From NCBI GenBank assembly GCA_018223035.1, contig JAAEZD010000008.1, forward strand, positions 146,800 through 210,799: DNA of 64,000 nt, written 5' to 3'. Of this stretch, positions 43,099 through 52,332 are shown piece after piece (within the stretch, counting starts at the first letter, position 1; every line of letters starts with the position of its first letter). Made by a program: the position numbers and the translations under genes. A model generated the notes under the pieces. It made no database searches and was not told where the DNA came from. It saw nothing but the letters and a program-made list of their open reading frames with translations. This stretch comes from Heliomarina sp018223035 (GTDB lineage Bacteria > Pseudomonadota > Alphaproteobacteria > Rhodobacterales > Rhodobacteraceae).

Positions 43099-43770
43099 CT
43101 AGTGACCGTTGGTCTTGTTGCCATTCGGGTAGACGAGACCGGCAGAGATCACCAGCTTGGCCGCGTCCTCGATGCTCATGTCCAGCTCGATCACGTCCTC
43201 TTTCGGAAAGAACAGCAGGAACCCCGAGGTCGGGTTGGGCGTGGTCGGGACGAAAATGCTCATCAGCTCACCCGAGGTTTCTGCGCGATCCGCCACTTCG
43301 CCCCGGGCGGTGGTCGAAACGAAGCCGACCGCCCAGATGCCCTTGCGCGGGTACTGGATAAGGCAGGCTTTCTCGAAGGAGCGTTCGCTTTGGGCAAAGA
43401 CGGTTTCCGAGATCTGCTTGATGCCGGAATAGACGGAGCGCACGACCGGCATGCGATCGACGATGCTTTCCCCCCAGCGGATCAGCGAACGACCGATCAG
43501 CCCGCGCCCAACAAAGCCGATGAAGGTGGTGAAGACCAGAAAGATGATCACCCCGACGCCGCGCAGGTTGATCCCGATATATTGCTCGGGCCGGAGGTCG
43601 TGCGGCACGAGCGGCAGAACGACGCCGTCGATCCAGCCGATAACGGTCCAGATGAGCCAGATGGTCAGGCCGACGGGGGCAATGATGACCAGCCCTGTCA
43701 GGAATGACGCTCGCAGGGTACCGATCCGTCCGCCACGGCGTTTTGAGTCGTCGTCGAAAGGGGTGTTCAT
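43099..43770 (-). CDS. DUF502 inner-membrane protein
   Basis: A 223-residue membrane protein with two strong helices (about residues 20-45 and 68-90) and a conserved cytoplasmic or periplasmic domain, including RMPVVRSVYSGIKQISETVF and FVPTTPNPTSGFLLFFPKEDV, which are hallmarks of DUF502. Function of the family is unknown. It converges on the patatin gene, three bases apart. Confidence 0.88.
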   Translation of the reverse strand: MNTPFDDDSKRRGGRIGTLRASFLTGLVIIAPVGLTIWLIWTVIGWIDGVVLPLVPHDLRPEQYIGINLRGVGVIIFLVFTTFIGFVGRGLIGRSLIRWGESIVDRMPVVRSVYSGIKQISETVFAQSERSFEKACLIQYPRKGIWAVGFVSTTARGEVADRAETSGELMSIFVPTTPNPTSGFLLFFPKEDVIELDMSIEDAAKLVISAGLVYPNGNKTNGH

Positions 43771-43847
43771 CGTAATTCCACCAGATATGCGCGCAAGTTA
43801 GGAAGTCTTGACCCGCGCGACAATGGGTCGGACCCTTTCGGAGGCTA

Positions 43848-44762
43848 CTAACGCCGAATTTTGTTCAGCGCGATGGCGATACGGGCAGCAAGCCGGGCGT
43901 TGTTGCGCACCAGAGCGATATTTGCGGTGAGCGAACGGCCCTTTGTGATCTCGAAAATGCGCTGTAACAGGAAGGGCGTGATCGCCTTGCCCGCGACGCC
44001 CTGTTCGTCGGCCTCTGCCTGCGCCTGTGCGATGACGGGGGCCAGTTCGCTGGCGGGAATTTCATCCTCTGCAAGGATCGGATTGGCGACAAGCTGGCCG
44101 CCGGGAAGGTCCATCTGCCCGCGCAGGAAATGCGCGCGTGCGATGGTTTCGGGATCATCCATGCGCAGCGGCGCGGCATGGGGAGAGCTGGCGGACCAGA
44201 AAGCGGGCAGGCTGTCCTGTCCGTAGCAGATCACCGGCACGCCCTGCGTTTCCAGCACCTCGAGCGTTTTGGGGATGTCTAGGATCGCTTTCGGTCCGGC
44301 GGCAACGACGGTCACGGGGGTCTGGGCCAGTTCTAGGAGGTCGGCGGAGATGTCAAAGCTCTGCTCGGCACCGGTATGGACGCCGCCGATCCCGCCGGTG
44401 GCAAAGACCTCGATGCCCGCAAGCCGCGCGGCGATCATCGTGGCAGCGACAGTGGTCGCGCCGGTGCCGCCGGTGGCCAGACAGGCGGCGATATCCGCAC
44501 GCGAGAGCTTGGCCACGTCTTTTGCCTGACCCAGACGGGCCAGCTGATCCTTCTCCAGGCCGACATGCAGACGGCCTTCGAGCACAACGATGGTTGCGGG
44601 GGTCGCGCCGCTGTCGCGGATGTCCTGTTCGACCTCGGCGGCGACCTCGATATTCTGCGGATAGGGCATGCCATGGGTGATGATCGTGCTTTCGAGCGCG
44701 ACGATGGGCGTACCCGCGTCGCGGGCACTCTGGACTTCGGCGGAATAGGTGATGTCGATCAC
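43848..44762 (-). CDS. psuG: Pseudouridine-5'-phosphate glycosidase
   Basis: A 304-residue enzyme that splits pseudouridine 5'-phosphate to uracil and ribose 5-phosphate. ALESTIITHGMPYPQN, GGTGATTVAATM, FATGGIGGVHTGAE and AGPKAILDIPKTLEVLETQGVPV are family signatures, the last carrying the catalytic lysine. The start is GTG 44762, overlapping the kinase stop as GTGA; the longer frame lies inside the kinase gene and is spurious. Together with the upstream PfkB kinase it makes a complete pseudouridine degradation pair. Confidence 0.95.
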   Translation of the reverse strand: MIDITYSAEVQSARDAGTPIVALESTIITHGMPYPQNIEVAAEVEQDIRDSGATPATIVVLEGRLHVGLEKDQLARLGQAKDVAKLSRADIAACLATGGTGATTVAATMIAARLAGIEVFATGGIGGVHTGAEQSFDISADLLELAQTPVTVVAAGPKAILDIPKTLEVLETQGVPVICYGQDSLPAFWSASSPHAAPLRMDDPETIARAHFLRGQMDLPGGQLVANPILAEDEIPASELAPVIAQAQAEADEQGVAGKAITPFLLQRIFEITKGRSLTANIALVRNNARLAARIAIALNKIRR

Positions 44763-45658
44763 AGCGGCATTTCTCCTGAAACGTATCGGGCGGCGGCGCG
44801 CAGGGCGCTTTCCAGCGCCGCGTCGCGATCCGCGCCCGCATGTTCTGCCGCCAGATGGGCGGCCATGAATGTATCGCCCGCGCCGGTCACCCGGGTCACC
44901 AGCACCTGCGGCGGCACCTGCGTCAGCATCCGGTCCTGATCGGCTTCGGTCGCGGCGCGTCCGCCATCGGTGACAAGCACGCGGTTCGCCCCACGCGACA
45001 GAAGCCCGGCGGCGGCGGCCTCGGTATCGGAGAATTCGTCCTGACACAGCAGGCCGGCTTCTTCGAGGTTGACGTAAAGCGTCGCACGCCCGGAGGAAAG
45101 GAAAGGCAGCAGCCGTTCCGCCTTGCCGGGAGAGGCCGGGGCCACGCGCAGATCGGCGCGGGCAAAGGACGGGCTCTGGGCGATGGTTTCCAGCAGCGAC
45201 TTGGTCAGGTTGCCGTCGAGCGCGACGATGCCCTCATAGGGCTGCGCCTCGGACCCGAGCGCGCCGCCGGTTAGCGGACGCAGGATCTTGTCTCCGGCTT
45301 CTTCGAGAGAATGAGCGTCGGCGATGGCCGCAATCAGCCCATTCGCGCCTTCGACGGCCATATAGCGATCAGTCGGCAGATCCTCGGACCGGTAGACATG
45401 CACCGTTTCCATGCCCAGCTTGCGGCAGGCGTCGATCAGCTCGTCCCCTTCAGGGTCTCTTCCGATGGCGCTGAGCAGGACCGGGCGCAGGCCGAACCGC
45501 GCCAGCGTCATGGCGATGTTCATCGCGACACCGCCGGGCAGGCGGGTGATGCGGCCCGGCACGTCGGAACCCTGCCGCATATGGCTTGCGGCGCGACCGA
45601 TCACGTCCCAGAGGACGCTGCCGATGCAGAGGATGTCACTTGGCGCGGTTTGTTTCAT
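44759..45658 (-). CDS. psuK: PfkB-family kinase, probable pseudouridine kinase
   Basis: A 299-residue ribokinase-like enzyme. LPGGVAMNIAMTLARFG near residue 40 and the C-terminal VTRVTGAGDTFMAAHLA, with the catalytic aspartate of GAGD, define the family. Pseudouridine specificity is inferred from the overlapping psuG gene. ATG 45658 was chosen; an ATG at 45676 is possible. Confidence 0.88.
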   Translation of the reverse strand: MKQTAPSDILCIGSVLWDVIGRAASHMRQGSDVPGRITRLPGGVAMNIAMTLARFGLRPVLLSAIGRDPEGDELIDACRKLGMETVHVYRSEDLPTDRYMAVEGANGLIAAIADAHSLEEAGDKILRPLTGGALGSEAQPYEGIVALDGNLTKSLLETIAQSPSFARADLRVAPASPGKAERLLPFLSSGRATLYVNLEEAGLLCQDEFSDTEAAAAGLLSRGANRVLVTDGGRAATEADQDRMLTQVPPQVLVTRVTGAGDTFMAAHLAAEHAGADRDAALESALRAAARYVSGEMPL

Positions 45659-45706
45659 GATTTGCCTTCTGCCCATAATCAGGGCCACTGGCAAGGCAGA
45701 GCCGTA

Positions 45707-46504
45707 TCAGGGGCGCGCAAAGGTTAACGCCGCCCAGAGCGATTCCCACACCGCCTCCGATCCCTGCGGCGCTTCCCTCAGTACCACGGCGTCCAGCAGG
45801 TAGCGATGACCGGGGGTCAGCGGCACCGTGAGCTCGCCGTTCTCATCGGTCCGCTGGTAGGTGATCGTGACGGTGTCATCGGGGGCCTTGTCGAACACCT
45901 CGACCTGCGCATCCCTGCGCGGCGCATCCTGATAGAGCAGCCTGACCGTGATCGTTTCATCCGTGCTTGTATAGGGGTTGGTGAGGGCGATGAATTCCGT
46001 TTCCATTCCGCTCGCGCTATCCGACCCGCTCCCGTCACCCACGGCCACCAGCGCCTTGGCAAATCGGCGGTAGATCTCGCGGAACCCTACGCGGGGCAGA
46101 CCACGCGCCGTATGACGGGATTCGATGTCGCCAAAATCCTTATGCGCGATGAAGCGCGCGAAAGTGTCCCAGTCGTCGTAAGTCAGGGTGGCAGGCGCGG
46201 TTTCATGCAGGAGGACAAGCAGGCCCGGTTCATCGGCTATGGTCTCAAGCGCTGGAATGTTGCCCATGCGCGTGGCGACAGGTTCGATGTCACCCTCGCG
46301 GATCATCTCGAACCGTTCGGTGTTCCGGTTGAAATAGGGAAGATTGATGCCCTTGAACTCCTGACCGTTTCGCAAATTGGCGGAAAGGGGCGCGCCGGGC
46401 TGGATTTGATATTCCTCTGGTGCGATCCAGAACTCATGTGCAAGAGTTTGAAAACTCGACACAAGCCATATGAATACCGACAGGGTCAGGACGCCGCGAC
46501 ACAT
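45707..46504 (-). CDS. Exported DUF4198-type protein
   Basis: A 265-residue protein with a signal peptide (residues 1-22, GVLTLSVFIWLVSSFQTLAHEFW). HEFWIAPEEYQIQPGAPLSANLRNGQEFKG and the C-terminal immunoglobulin-like DENGELTVPLTPGHRYLLDAV are typical of DUF4198 proteins, some of which accompany nickel or cobalt uptake systems. The histidine at the mature N-terminus could bind metal. It diverges from a HupE-like gene, the two ATGs sharing the palindrome CATG at 46502-46505. It is 48 bases upstream of psuK on the same strand. Confidence 0.8.
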   Translation of the reverse strand: MCRGVLTLSVFIWLVSSFQTLAHEFWIAPEEYQIQPGAPLSANLRNGQEFKGINLPYFNRNTERFEMIREGDIEPVATRMGNIPALETIADEPGLLVLLHETAPATLTYDDWDTFARFIAHKDFGDIESRHTARGLPRVGFREIYRRFAKALVAVGDGSGSDSASGMETEFIALTNPYTSTDETITVRLLYQDAPRRDAQVEVFDKAPDDTVTITYQRTDENGELTVPLTPGHRYLLDAVVLREAPQGSEAVWESLWAALTFARP

Positions 46505-47651
46505 GGAAATACCTTTGCTGTTCACCCGGATCAAACTGACCCTAGCGATGATCCTGTCAAGCCTGTGGTTCATGCTGCCTTCGGTTGGGGGCGCACACGA
46601 GGTAACGCCGACCATTGGTGATCTTACTATCGAGGACGGGCTGCTTACGCTTGAACTGCGCATGAACCTTGAGGCGTTTCTGGCCGGGATCGATCTGGAC
46701 GAGGTGCAGGATACCAACAACGCCAGTGAGGCCGAGCGTTTCGAGACCCTGCGCCGGTTGCCGCCAGAAGAGCTTGAGGCCGAGGCGCAGACCTGGGTCG
46801 AGGCCTGGCTTGCATCCCTCACCGTACTGGCCGACGGGGATGAGCCGGTCATCCTCTCATCCGATGGGTTCGACGTCCCAGAAGTGGCAGACCCGCAATA
46901 CGCGCGCAATTCGATCCTGACGGTGACGGGGGATCTGCCGGAGGGGACGCAGACCATCATCGTCGGTTGGCCGGTGGGGTCGGGTGATCTGGGGTTGCGC
47001 CAGCAGGGGGTCGAAGATCCCTATACCGGTTTCATCGAGGGGGGCGGTTATACCGAGGCCATTGCCGTGGCGGGTGGATTTGCCGGTGGACCGGTCGAGG
47101 CTTTCACCGCCTACGTCCCCGTGGGGTTCGATCATATCCTGCCCAAGGGGCTGGATCATATCCTGTTCGTGCTGGGGCTGTTCTTTCTGTCGACCCGGCT
47201 GGGGCCGTTGCTCTGGCAGATCAGCGCCTTTACCCTTGCTCATACGGTCACGCTGGCGCTGGGCGCGCTGGGTCTGGTGTCTGTGCCAGGATCGATTGTC
47301 GAGCCGCTGATCGCGGCCTCGATCACCTATGTGGCGGTCGAGAACGTCCTGACCAGCAAGCTGCACCGCTGGCGGCCCGTGATCGTGTTCGGCTTTGGGC
47401 TGTTGCACGGGCTGGGCTTTGCCAGCGTGCTGGCGGAATTCGGTCTGCCGCAAGCGCAGTTCGTGCCCGCGCTTCTGGGGTTCAACGTGGGCGTCGAGAT
47501 CGGTCAGCTGACAGTGATCGCTATTGCCTTTCTGCTGGTCGGCTTCTGGTTCCGGGACAAGCCGTGGTACCGGTCGCGGGTCGCGGTACCAGCCTCCTGC
47601 GTGATCGCGGTGATCGGCACCTATTGGTTTGTCGAACGGGTGTTTCTTTAA
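46503..47651 (+). CDS. HupE/UreJ-like membrane protein
   Basis: A 382-residue protein. A signal peptide (hydrophobic LTLAMILSSLWFMLPSVGGA) ends at AHE, a periplasmic domain covers about residues 30-200, and a HupE/UreJ_2 membrane domain follows with about six helices and the motif KGLDHILFVLGLFFLS, SAFTLAHTVTLALG and FGLLHGLGFA. The conserved histidines suggest metal transport, probably Ni or Co. ATG 46503 overlaps the divergent DUF4198 start; ATG 46548 is a shorter alternative. Its stop overlaps that of the convergent ThiE-like gene. Confidence 0.88.
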   Translation: MEIPLLFTRIKLTLAMILSSLWFMLPSVGGAHEVTPTIGDLTIEDGLLTLELRMNLEAFLAGIDLDEVQDTNNASEAERFETLRRLPPEELEAEAQTWVEAWLASLTVLADGDEPVILSSDGFDVPEVADPQYARNSILTVTGDLPEGTQTIIVGWPVGSGDLGLRQQGVEDPYTGFIEGGGYTEAIAVAGGFAGGPVEAFTAYVPVGFDHILPKGLDHILFVLGLFFLSTRLGPLLWQISAFTLAHTVTLALGALGLVSVPGSIVEPLIAASITYVAVENVLTSKLHRWRPVIVFGFGLLHGLGFASVLAEFGLPQAQFVPALLGFNVGVEIGQLTVIAIAFLLVGFWFRDKPWYRSRVAVPASCVIAVIGTYWFVERVFL

Positions 47652-48268
47652 CCCATCGCCGAGATGAGCTGGTTCAGCCGGGCAAGGGGCTGATCGCTCG
47701 ACCAGATCTCGTCGCCGATACCAAAGAAATCGGTGGCGGGCGCAAGGCTGCGCATCAGCTCATCGGTCAGCGCGCCTTCGGCGACCACGGGGATTTCGAT
47801 CATCTCCGACCACCACTGAAACAGCTCGGCCTCGGCGCGGGTGCCGTCATTCAGGGTCGTCTCGCCCACCGGGCCGAAACAGACGTAATCCGCCCCGGCT
47901 TCGCCCGCGGTCATGCCATCGTGGCGTGAGGCGGCGCAGAAGCTGCCGACAATTGCATCCGGCCCAAGCGTCTTGCGCGCGGAACGGACCGAGCGGGCCG
48001 CGTCGCTCAGGTGTACACCGTCAAGACCATGCCGTTCGGCCAGAACCACGTGATCGGAAATCACCAGCGCCACGTCGCGTGCATGGGTGACCTCGCGCAG
48101 CGCGTCCGCTGCCCGGCCCAGAACATCCTCGTCGCGGCTGGCGAGGGCAAGTCGGACGCAGGCGATCTCGACCTCGTCCAGAACTTCGGCAAGCTGGTCG
48201 GGGAAATGGCTCAGTTCAAAGGCGGGCGGGGTGATCAGGTAGATTTGCGGCTGCTCGGGCGCGGTCAT
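47648..48268 (-). CDS. Thiamine-phosphate synthase-like protein
   Basis: A 206-residue TIM-barrel protein resembling ThiE/TenI. LVISDHVVLAERHGLDGVHLSDAARSVRSARKTLG matches the family core. The product-side motif, usually GPVFxTxTK, reads GPVGETTLNDG and lacks the usual residues, so true thiamine-phosphate synthase activity is doubtful. No thi genes are adjacent. ATG 48268 starts the conserved region (QPQIYLITPP). Confidence 0.75.
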   Translation of the reverse strand: MTAPEQPQIYLITPPAFELSHFPDQLAEVLDEVEIACVRLALASRDEDVLGRAADALREVTHARDVALVISDHVVLAERHGLDGVHLSDAARSVRSARKTLGPDAIVGSFCAASRHDGMTAGEAGADYVCFGPVGETTLNDGTRAEAELFQWWSEMIEIPVVAEGALTDELMRSLAPATDFFGIGDEIWSSDQPLARLNQLISAMG

Positions 48269-48401
48269 GGCCGTATTCCTCGGTTCGTGATTGACCTCGT
48301 CTAGCGAATTCGCACCGTGATGCAAACCGGTTTCGCCTGTACGGGTTGCCCAAATGCATGGCAGGGACTAGAGGACGGCCCAGCTTTTACGGGAACCCTT
48401 T

Positions 48402-49148
48402 ATGCCAACTGACCAACCGCAGCCATCATTCGTGCTGGTGCGCCCGCAGATGGGCGAGAATATCGGTGCCGCCGCCCGGGCTATGTGGAACTTTGGGCTC
48501 GACCGGATGCGGATCGTCGCGCCACGTGACGGCTGGCCGAACGAAAAGGCCGTGGTGATGGCAAGCGGGGCAGGGCGCCTGCTGGACGAGGCGCAGATAT
48601 TCGACACCTTTCCCGACGCGCTTGCCGATTGCACCTATGTGTTGGCGACCACCGCCCGGCCACGCGGGCTGACCAAGCCGGTGTTCAGTCCGGAACGCGC
48701 GATGCAGGAAGCGGCGCGCCGGATCGCAGAGGGCGAAAAGGTCGCCGTTCTGTTCGGCCCCGAACGTGCGGGTATGGAAAACGAAGAGATCGCGCGCGCC
48801 AATGCGATCATCTCGGTGCCGGTGAACCCGGAATTCGCCTCGCTCAACCTTGCGCAATGCACGTTGTTGATGAGCTATGAGTGGATGCGCCAGAGCGGTG
48901 CGGTCACTCATGAGGTGACGCCGCTGGGCAAAACCGACTGGGCGGAAGGCCACGAAATCGCGGCGCTGGGCGATCATTTTGAAGAGCGGTTGGAGCAGGC
49001 GGGGTTCTTCTTTCCCGAACACAAGGCCGCCTCGATGAAGATGAACCTGCGCAATCTCTGGTCGCGGATGCCACTGACGCAGGTGGATGTGCGCATGTTG
49101 CATGGCATCATGCGGCAGATGGTGCGCTGGAAAGAGCGCGGCGATTGA
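48402..49148 (+). CDS. trmJ: TrmJ-like SPOUT RNA methyltransferase
   Basis: A 248-residue SpoU-family 2'-O-methyltransferase expected to modify position 32 in tRNA. LVRPQMGENIGAAARAMWNFG at the N-terminus, VLFGPERAGMENEEIARAN (motif 2) and PVNPEFASLNLAQCTLLMSYEW (motif 3, cofactor knot) are all present. Length fits TrmJ. No clear Shine-Dalgarno precedes the ATG. It stands between ThiE-like and ctaA genes. Confidence 0.9.
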   Translation: MPTDQPQPSFVLVRPQMGENIGAAARAMWNFGLDRMRIVAPRDGWPNEKAVVMASGAGRLLDEAQIFDTFPDALADCTYVLATTARPRGLTKPVFSPERAMQEAARRIAEGEKVAVLFGPERAGMENEEIARANAIISVPVNPEFASLNLAQCTLLMSYEWMRQSGAVTHEVTPLGKTDWAEGHEIAALGDHFEERLEQAGFFFPEHKAASMKMNLRNLWSRMPLTQVDVRMLHGIMRQMVRWKERGD

Positions 49149-49210
49149 TCGCGCTGGACCCTTGGGCACTTGCGGCTTAGGTTCCGGCCCGAATGACGCA
49201 TGAGGACAAG

Positions 49211-50392
49211 ATGAGCTCAAAGCGCAGCATCTTCGAAGAAGTTTCCGAAACCGGCGACAAGCGACCCGAAGCCCAGACCGGGCTGATCGACAAGACCAGC
49301 AGCGGCAAGACCCGCACCGGCGCGCGCCGTGGCATCCGGGCATGGCTGATGGTGCTGTTTGCACTGGTCGTGGTGATGATCGCCGTGGGCGGGCTGACCC
49401 GGCTGACCGACAGCGGGTTGTCGATCACCGAATGGCGCCCCGTCTCTGGCGCCCTGCCACCGATGAGCGAGGGCGAATGGCAATCGGAATTCGAGAAATA
49501 CCAGCAGATCGACCAGTTTCGTATTCAGCACAGCTGGATGGAGCTGTCGGACTTTAAACAGATCTACTGGTGGGAATGGGGCCATCGTCAGCTTGGCCGC
49601 GCGATTGGCCTTGTCTGGGGGCTGGGCTTTCTCGGCTTTCTTGCCGCGCGCCAGATCCCGGCGGGCTGGACCGGCCGGCTGCTGCTGATCGGCGCGCTGG
49701 GCGGGCTTCAGGGCGCGATCGGCTGGTGGATGGTGTATTCGGGTATAACGCAGGGCGAGGGCATCACCTCGGTCGCGAGCTACCGGCTCGCAATCCATCT
49801 GGGGCTTGCTTTCGTGATCCTCGGGTTCATCGCGTGGTATGTTTACCTGCTGGGCCGCAGCGAGCGTGACCTGATGCAGGCGCGCCGCGCCAAGGAAGCG
49901 AAACAGTTCGGCATGGCGACCGGGCTTTTGCATTTCGCGTTTCTGCAGATCCTGATCGGGGCGCTTGTGGCGGGGATCGACGCGGGCCGGACCTATAACG
50001 ACTGGCCGATGATGGCCGGGCAGTTCTTTCCGCCAAATGCTTTCCCGGAACCGCAGATGTGGCGGAACTTTTTCGAAAGCCCGGGGCTCGTGCAGTTCAT
50101 CCACCGCATCGTCGGCTACCTGCTGTTTGCCTTTGGCGTGGTGGTCTGGCTGCGCGGGCGGCGCAGCGCCCACACGGCGACGCGGTTCGCCTTTAACGCG
50201 GTGTTTGCGGCGCTGATCATCCAGATGTTGCTGGGCATCGTGACCGTTCTTTACGCCGCACCGGTGCAGGTTGCGATTCTGCACCAGTTCATGGCGGTCG
50301 TTCTCTGGTCCCTGATCCTGCGCGCGCGCTACCTGTCGGCCTACCCGGTGGTCACGTCGATCCGGGGCAATTCCAAAGGAGGCGCGAAATGA
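49211..50392 (+). CDS. ctaA: Haem A synthase
   Basis: A 393-residue inner-membrane enzyme (COX15/CtaA type 2) that oxidises the C8 methyl of haem O to make haem A for aa3 oxidases. Eight helices are predicted. Haem-ligand histidines appear in EWGHRQLGR, RLAIHLGLAF, QFIHRIVGY and LHQFMAV. GGLTRLTDSGLSITEWRPVSG is the N-terminal family signature. I prefer ATG 49211 (MSSKRSIFEEV) because relatives begin so; ATG 49193 is possible. The next gene overlaps its stop by four bases. Confidence 0.94.
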   Translation: MSSKRSIFEEVSETGDKRPEAQTGLIDKTSSGKTRTGARRGIRAWLMVLFALVVVMIAVGGLTRLTDSGLSITEWRPVSGALPPMSEGEWQSEFEKYQQIDQFRIQHSWMELSDFKQIYWWEWGHRQLGRAIGLVWGLGFLGFLAARQIPAGWTGRLLLIGALGGLQGAIGWWMVYSGITQGEGITSVASYRLAIHLGLAFVILGFIAWYVYLLGRSERDLMQARRAKEAKQFGMATGLLHFAFLQILIGALVAGIDAGRTYNDWPMMAGQFFPPNAFPEPQMWRNFFESPGLVQFIHRIVGYLLFAFGVVVWLRGRRSAHTATRFAFNAVFAALIIQMLLGIVTVLYAAPVQVAILHQFMAVVLWSLILRARYLSAYPVVTSIRGNSKGGAK

Positions 50393-51858
50393 GCGCATTT
50401 GAAGACCTGATGAGCTATGCCCGCGACACCACGGCGCTTGGCGAGATTGCCGGGCGTCTGGGCTGGGATCAGGAAACCGTCATGCCGCGCGGCGCAGCCG
50501 CGCAGCGGGGGGCCGAGATGGCAGCGATCGAATCCGTACTGCATGCGCGCCGGTCCGCACTCGAGGTCGGCGACTGGCTGGAAAAGGCCGAGGCGCCGGA
50601 CGAAGTGGGCGCGGCCCAGCTGCGTGAAATCCGCCGGGCCTTTGACCGGGCCAACAAGGTGCCCGCGCGACTGGCCAAGGAACTGGCGCAGGTCACCTCG
50701 GAAGCGCAGGGCAAATGGGCGGCGGCACGGGCGGACGAGGACGTTTCGGCCTTTCTGCCGGTGCTGGAACGCGTTGTTGAACTCAAGCGCGAAGAAGGCG
50801 CGGCGCTGGCAGCGGGTGGGACGCTTTATGACGCGATGCTCGACGATTACGAACCGGGCATCACCGGGGCCGAGATCGCCACTCTGTTCGACGCGATGCG
50901 TCCCCGTCTGGTAGACCTGCGCGCGGCGGTGCTGGACAAGCCCGCGCCCAAGGGGCTTACCGGGATGTATGATGAAAAGGTGCAGATGCGTCTGGCCCGA
51001 AAACTGGCCCGCACCTTTGGTTATGACATGAACCGGGGCCGCGTGGACAAGGCGGTGCATCCGTTCAGCTCGGGCAGCGGCATGGACGTGCGGATCACCA
51101 CGCGCACCAACCCGTCTGACCCGTTCAACTGCATCTATTCGACGATCCACGAGGTCGGACATGCGGCCTATGAGCAAAGCATCGACGATGCCTATGCGCT
51201 GACCCCGATCGGACACGGAGCCTCGATGGGCGTGCATGAAAGCCAGAGCCGGATCTACGAGAACCAGCTTGGCCGCTCGCGCGCCTTTACCGGCTGGCTG
51301 TTTGAAGAGATGCGCGACGTCTACGGCAATATCGGCATCAGTTCGGCGGCTGAGTTCTTTGGCGCGGTGAACCGGGTGCATAACGGCTATATCCGCACGG
51401 AATCCGATGAGGTGCAGTACAACCTTCACATCATGCTGCGTTTCGATCTGGAACGGGCGCTGATGTCGGGCGATCTGCAGGTCGCCGACCTCGAGGCCGA
51501 GTGGAACGACCGGTTCAAAGCCGATTTCGGCTATGCTGTTGACCGGCCTTCGAATGGTTGCCTGCAGGATGTGCACTGGTCGGTGGGGCTGTTCGGCTAT
51601 TTCCCGACCTATAGCCTTGGCAATGTCTACGCGGGCTGCCTGCATCACGCGCTGCGCGAGGCGGTGCCGCTGCTCGACGACCAGCTGTCGGCGGGCGATA
51701 CGCTGGGGGCCACGAGCTGGCTGCGCGAGAACGTCCAGCGCCACGGCGGCCTGTATGAACCGCGCAAGGTCATTGAAAAGGCGACCGGTGCGCCGGTCTC
51801 CGAAGCACCGCTTCTCGACTATCTCGAAGCGAAGTTCGGTGCGCTCTACGGGCTCTAG
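50389..51858 (+). CDS. Family M32 metallocarboxypeptidase (Taq type)
   Basis: A 489-residue cytoplasmic zinc carboxypeptidase. The metal site HEVGH begins at H254 (IHEVGHAAYEQ), followed by GMGVHESQSRIYENQLGRS with the third ligand glutamate, and the DVHWSVGLFGYFPTYSLGN motif near residue 385, all diagnostic of M32. Length is normal. Its ATG overlaps the ctaA stop (ATGA), so the pair is translationally coupled though functionally unrelated. Confidence 0.93.
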   Translation: MSAFEDLMSYARDTTALGEIAGRLGWDQETVMPRGAAAQRGAEMAAIESVLHARRSALEVGDWLEKAEAPDEVGAAQLREIRRAFDRANKVPARLAKELAQVTSEAQGKWAAARADEDVSAFLPVLERVVELKREEGAALAAGGTLYDAMLDDYEPGITGAEIATLFDAMRPRLVDLRAAVLDKPAPKGLTGMYDEKVQMRLARKLARTFGYDMNRGRVDKAVHPFSSGSGMDVRITTRTNPSDPFNCIYSTIHEVGHAAYEQSIDDAYALTPIGHGASMGVHESQSRIYENQLGRSRAFTGWLFEEMRDVYGNIGISSAAEFFGAVNRVHNGYIRTESDEVQYNLHIMLRFDLERALMSGDLQVADLEAEWNDRFKADFGYAVDRPSNGCLQDVHWSVGLFGYFPTYSLGNVYAGCLHHALREAVPLLDDQLSAGDTLGATSWLRENVQRHGGLYEPRKVIEKATGAPVSEAPLLDYLEAKFGALYGL

Positions 51859-52332
51859 CCGGAGACCGCCTCGCGCTGTTTGGGGCGCGGGGCGTTGCTC
51901 AACCAAGAGGCGTGTTTCCGTATTTGCGGTCGCTTAACCAAGTTGACCATTGTCTTTCACCGCGTCATGGCATTAAGTAGACAAACGGTTTCGCGCGTTT
52001 CCACGGCGGACCGGAGAGAGTTTCGCTGCTTGGGAAGCGGTGCTGGACAAAAATCCCTCCAGTTTCCCGGCAGGCTGATTTGATCCTTCCAAGGATCAGT
52101 GGAGTACCTTCGTTGCAAGTAAAGCGGCGAAGGAAAGAATGGGCAGGTAACGGGACATCCCGGCCTGTCGGAGAAGAACCGCGATGACGCGCGAGCGAGC
52201 ACTGATCAATCAGTCGGGTAGGCCAGGCGCCAGACCCTGCCGCGCCGCGTCCAAAATCGCCCTTTCAAGACACCACCCCAAACGCGCTCGTCCGCCAGGT
52301 CGGGCGCGGTTGCGGTCGTGCATCAAGGACAC
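51859..52332. promoter_or_regulatory. Structured leader of the RNase E gene
   Basis: A 474-base region without a credible gene. Two perfect hairpins lie close together: TGATCCT-TCCA-AGGATCA (52081-52098) and CCTTCG-N15-CGAAGG (52107-52133). RNase E genes elsewhere have long structured leaders that let the enzyme cleave its own message, so this is a likely autoregulatory leader. The promoter could not be fixed. Confidence 0.5.

Noticed and set aside
44763..45047. N-terminal extension of the psuG frame
   Set aside because: It lies inside psuK in another frame; the GTG overlapping the psuK stop is the natural start.
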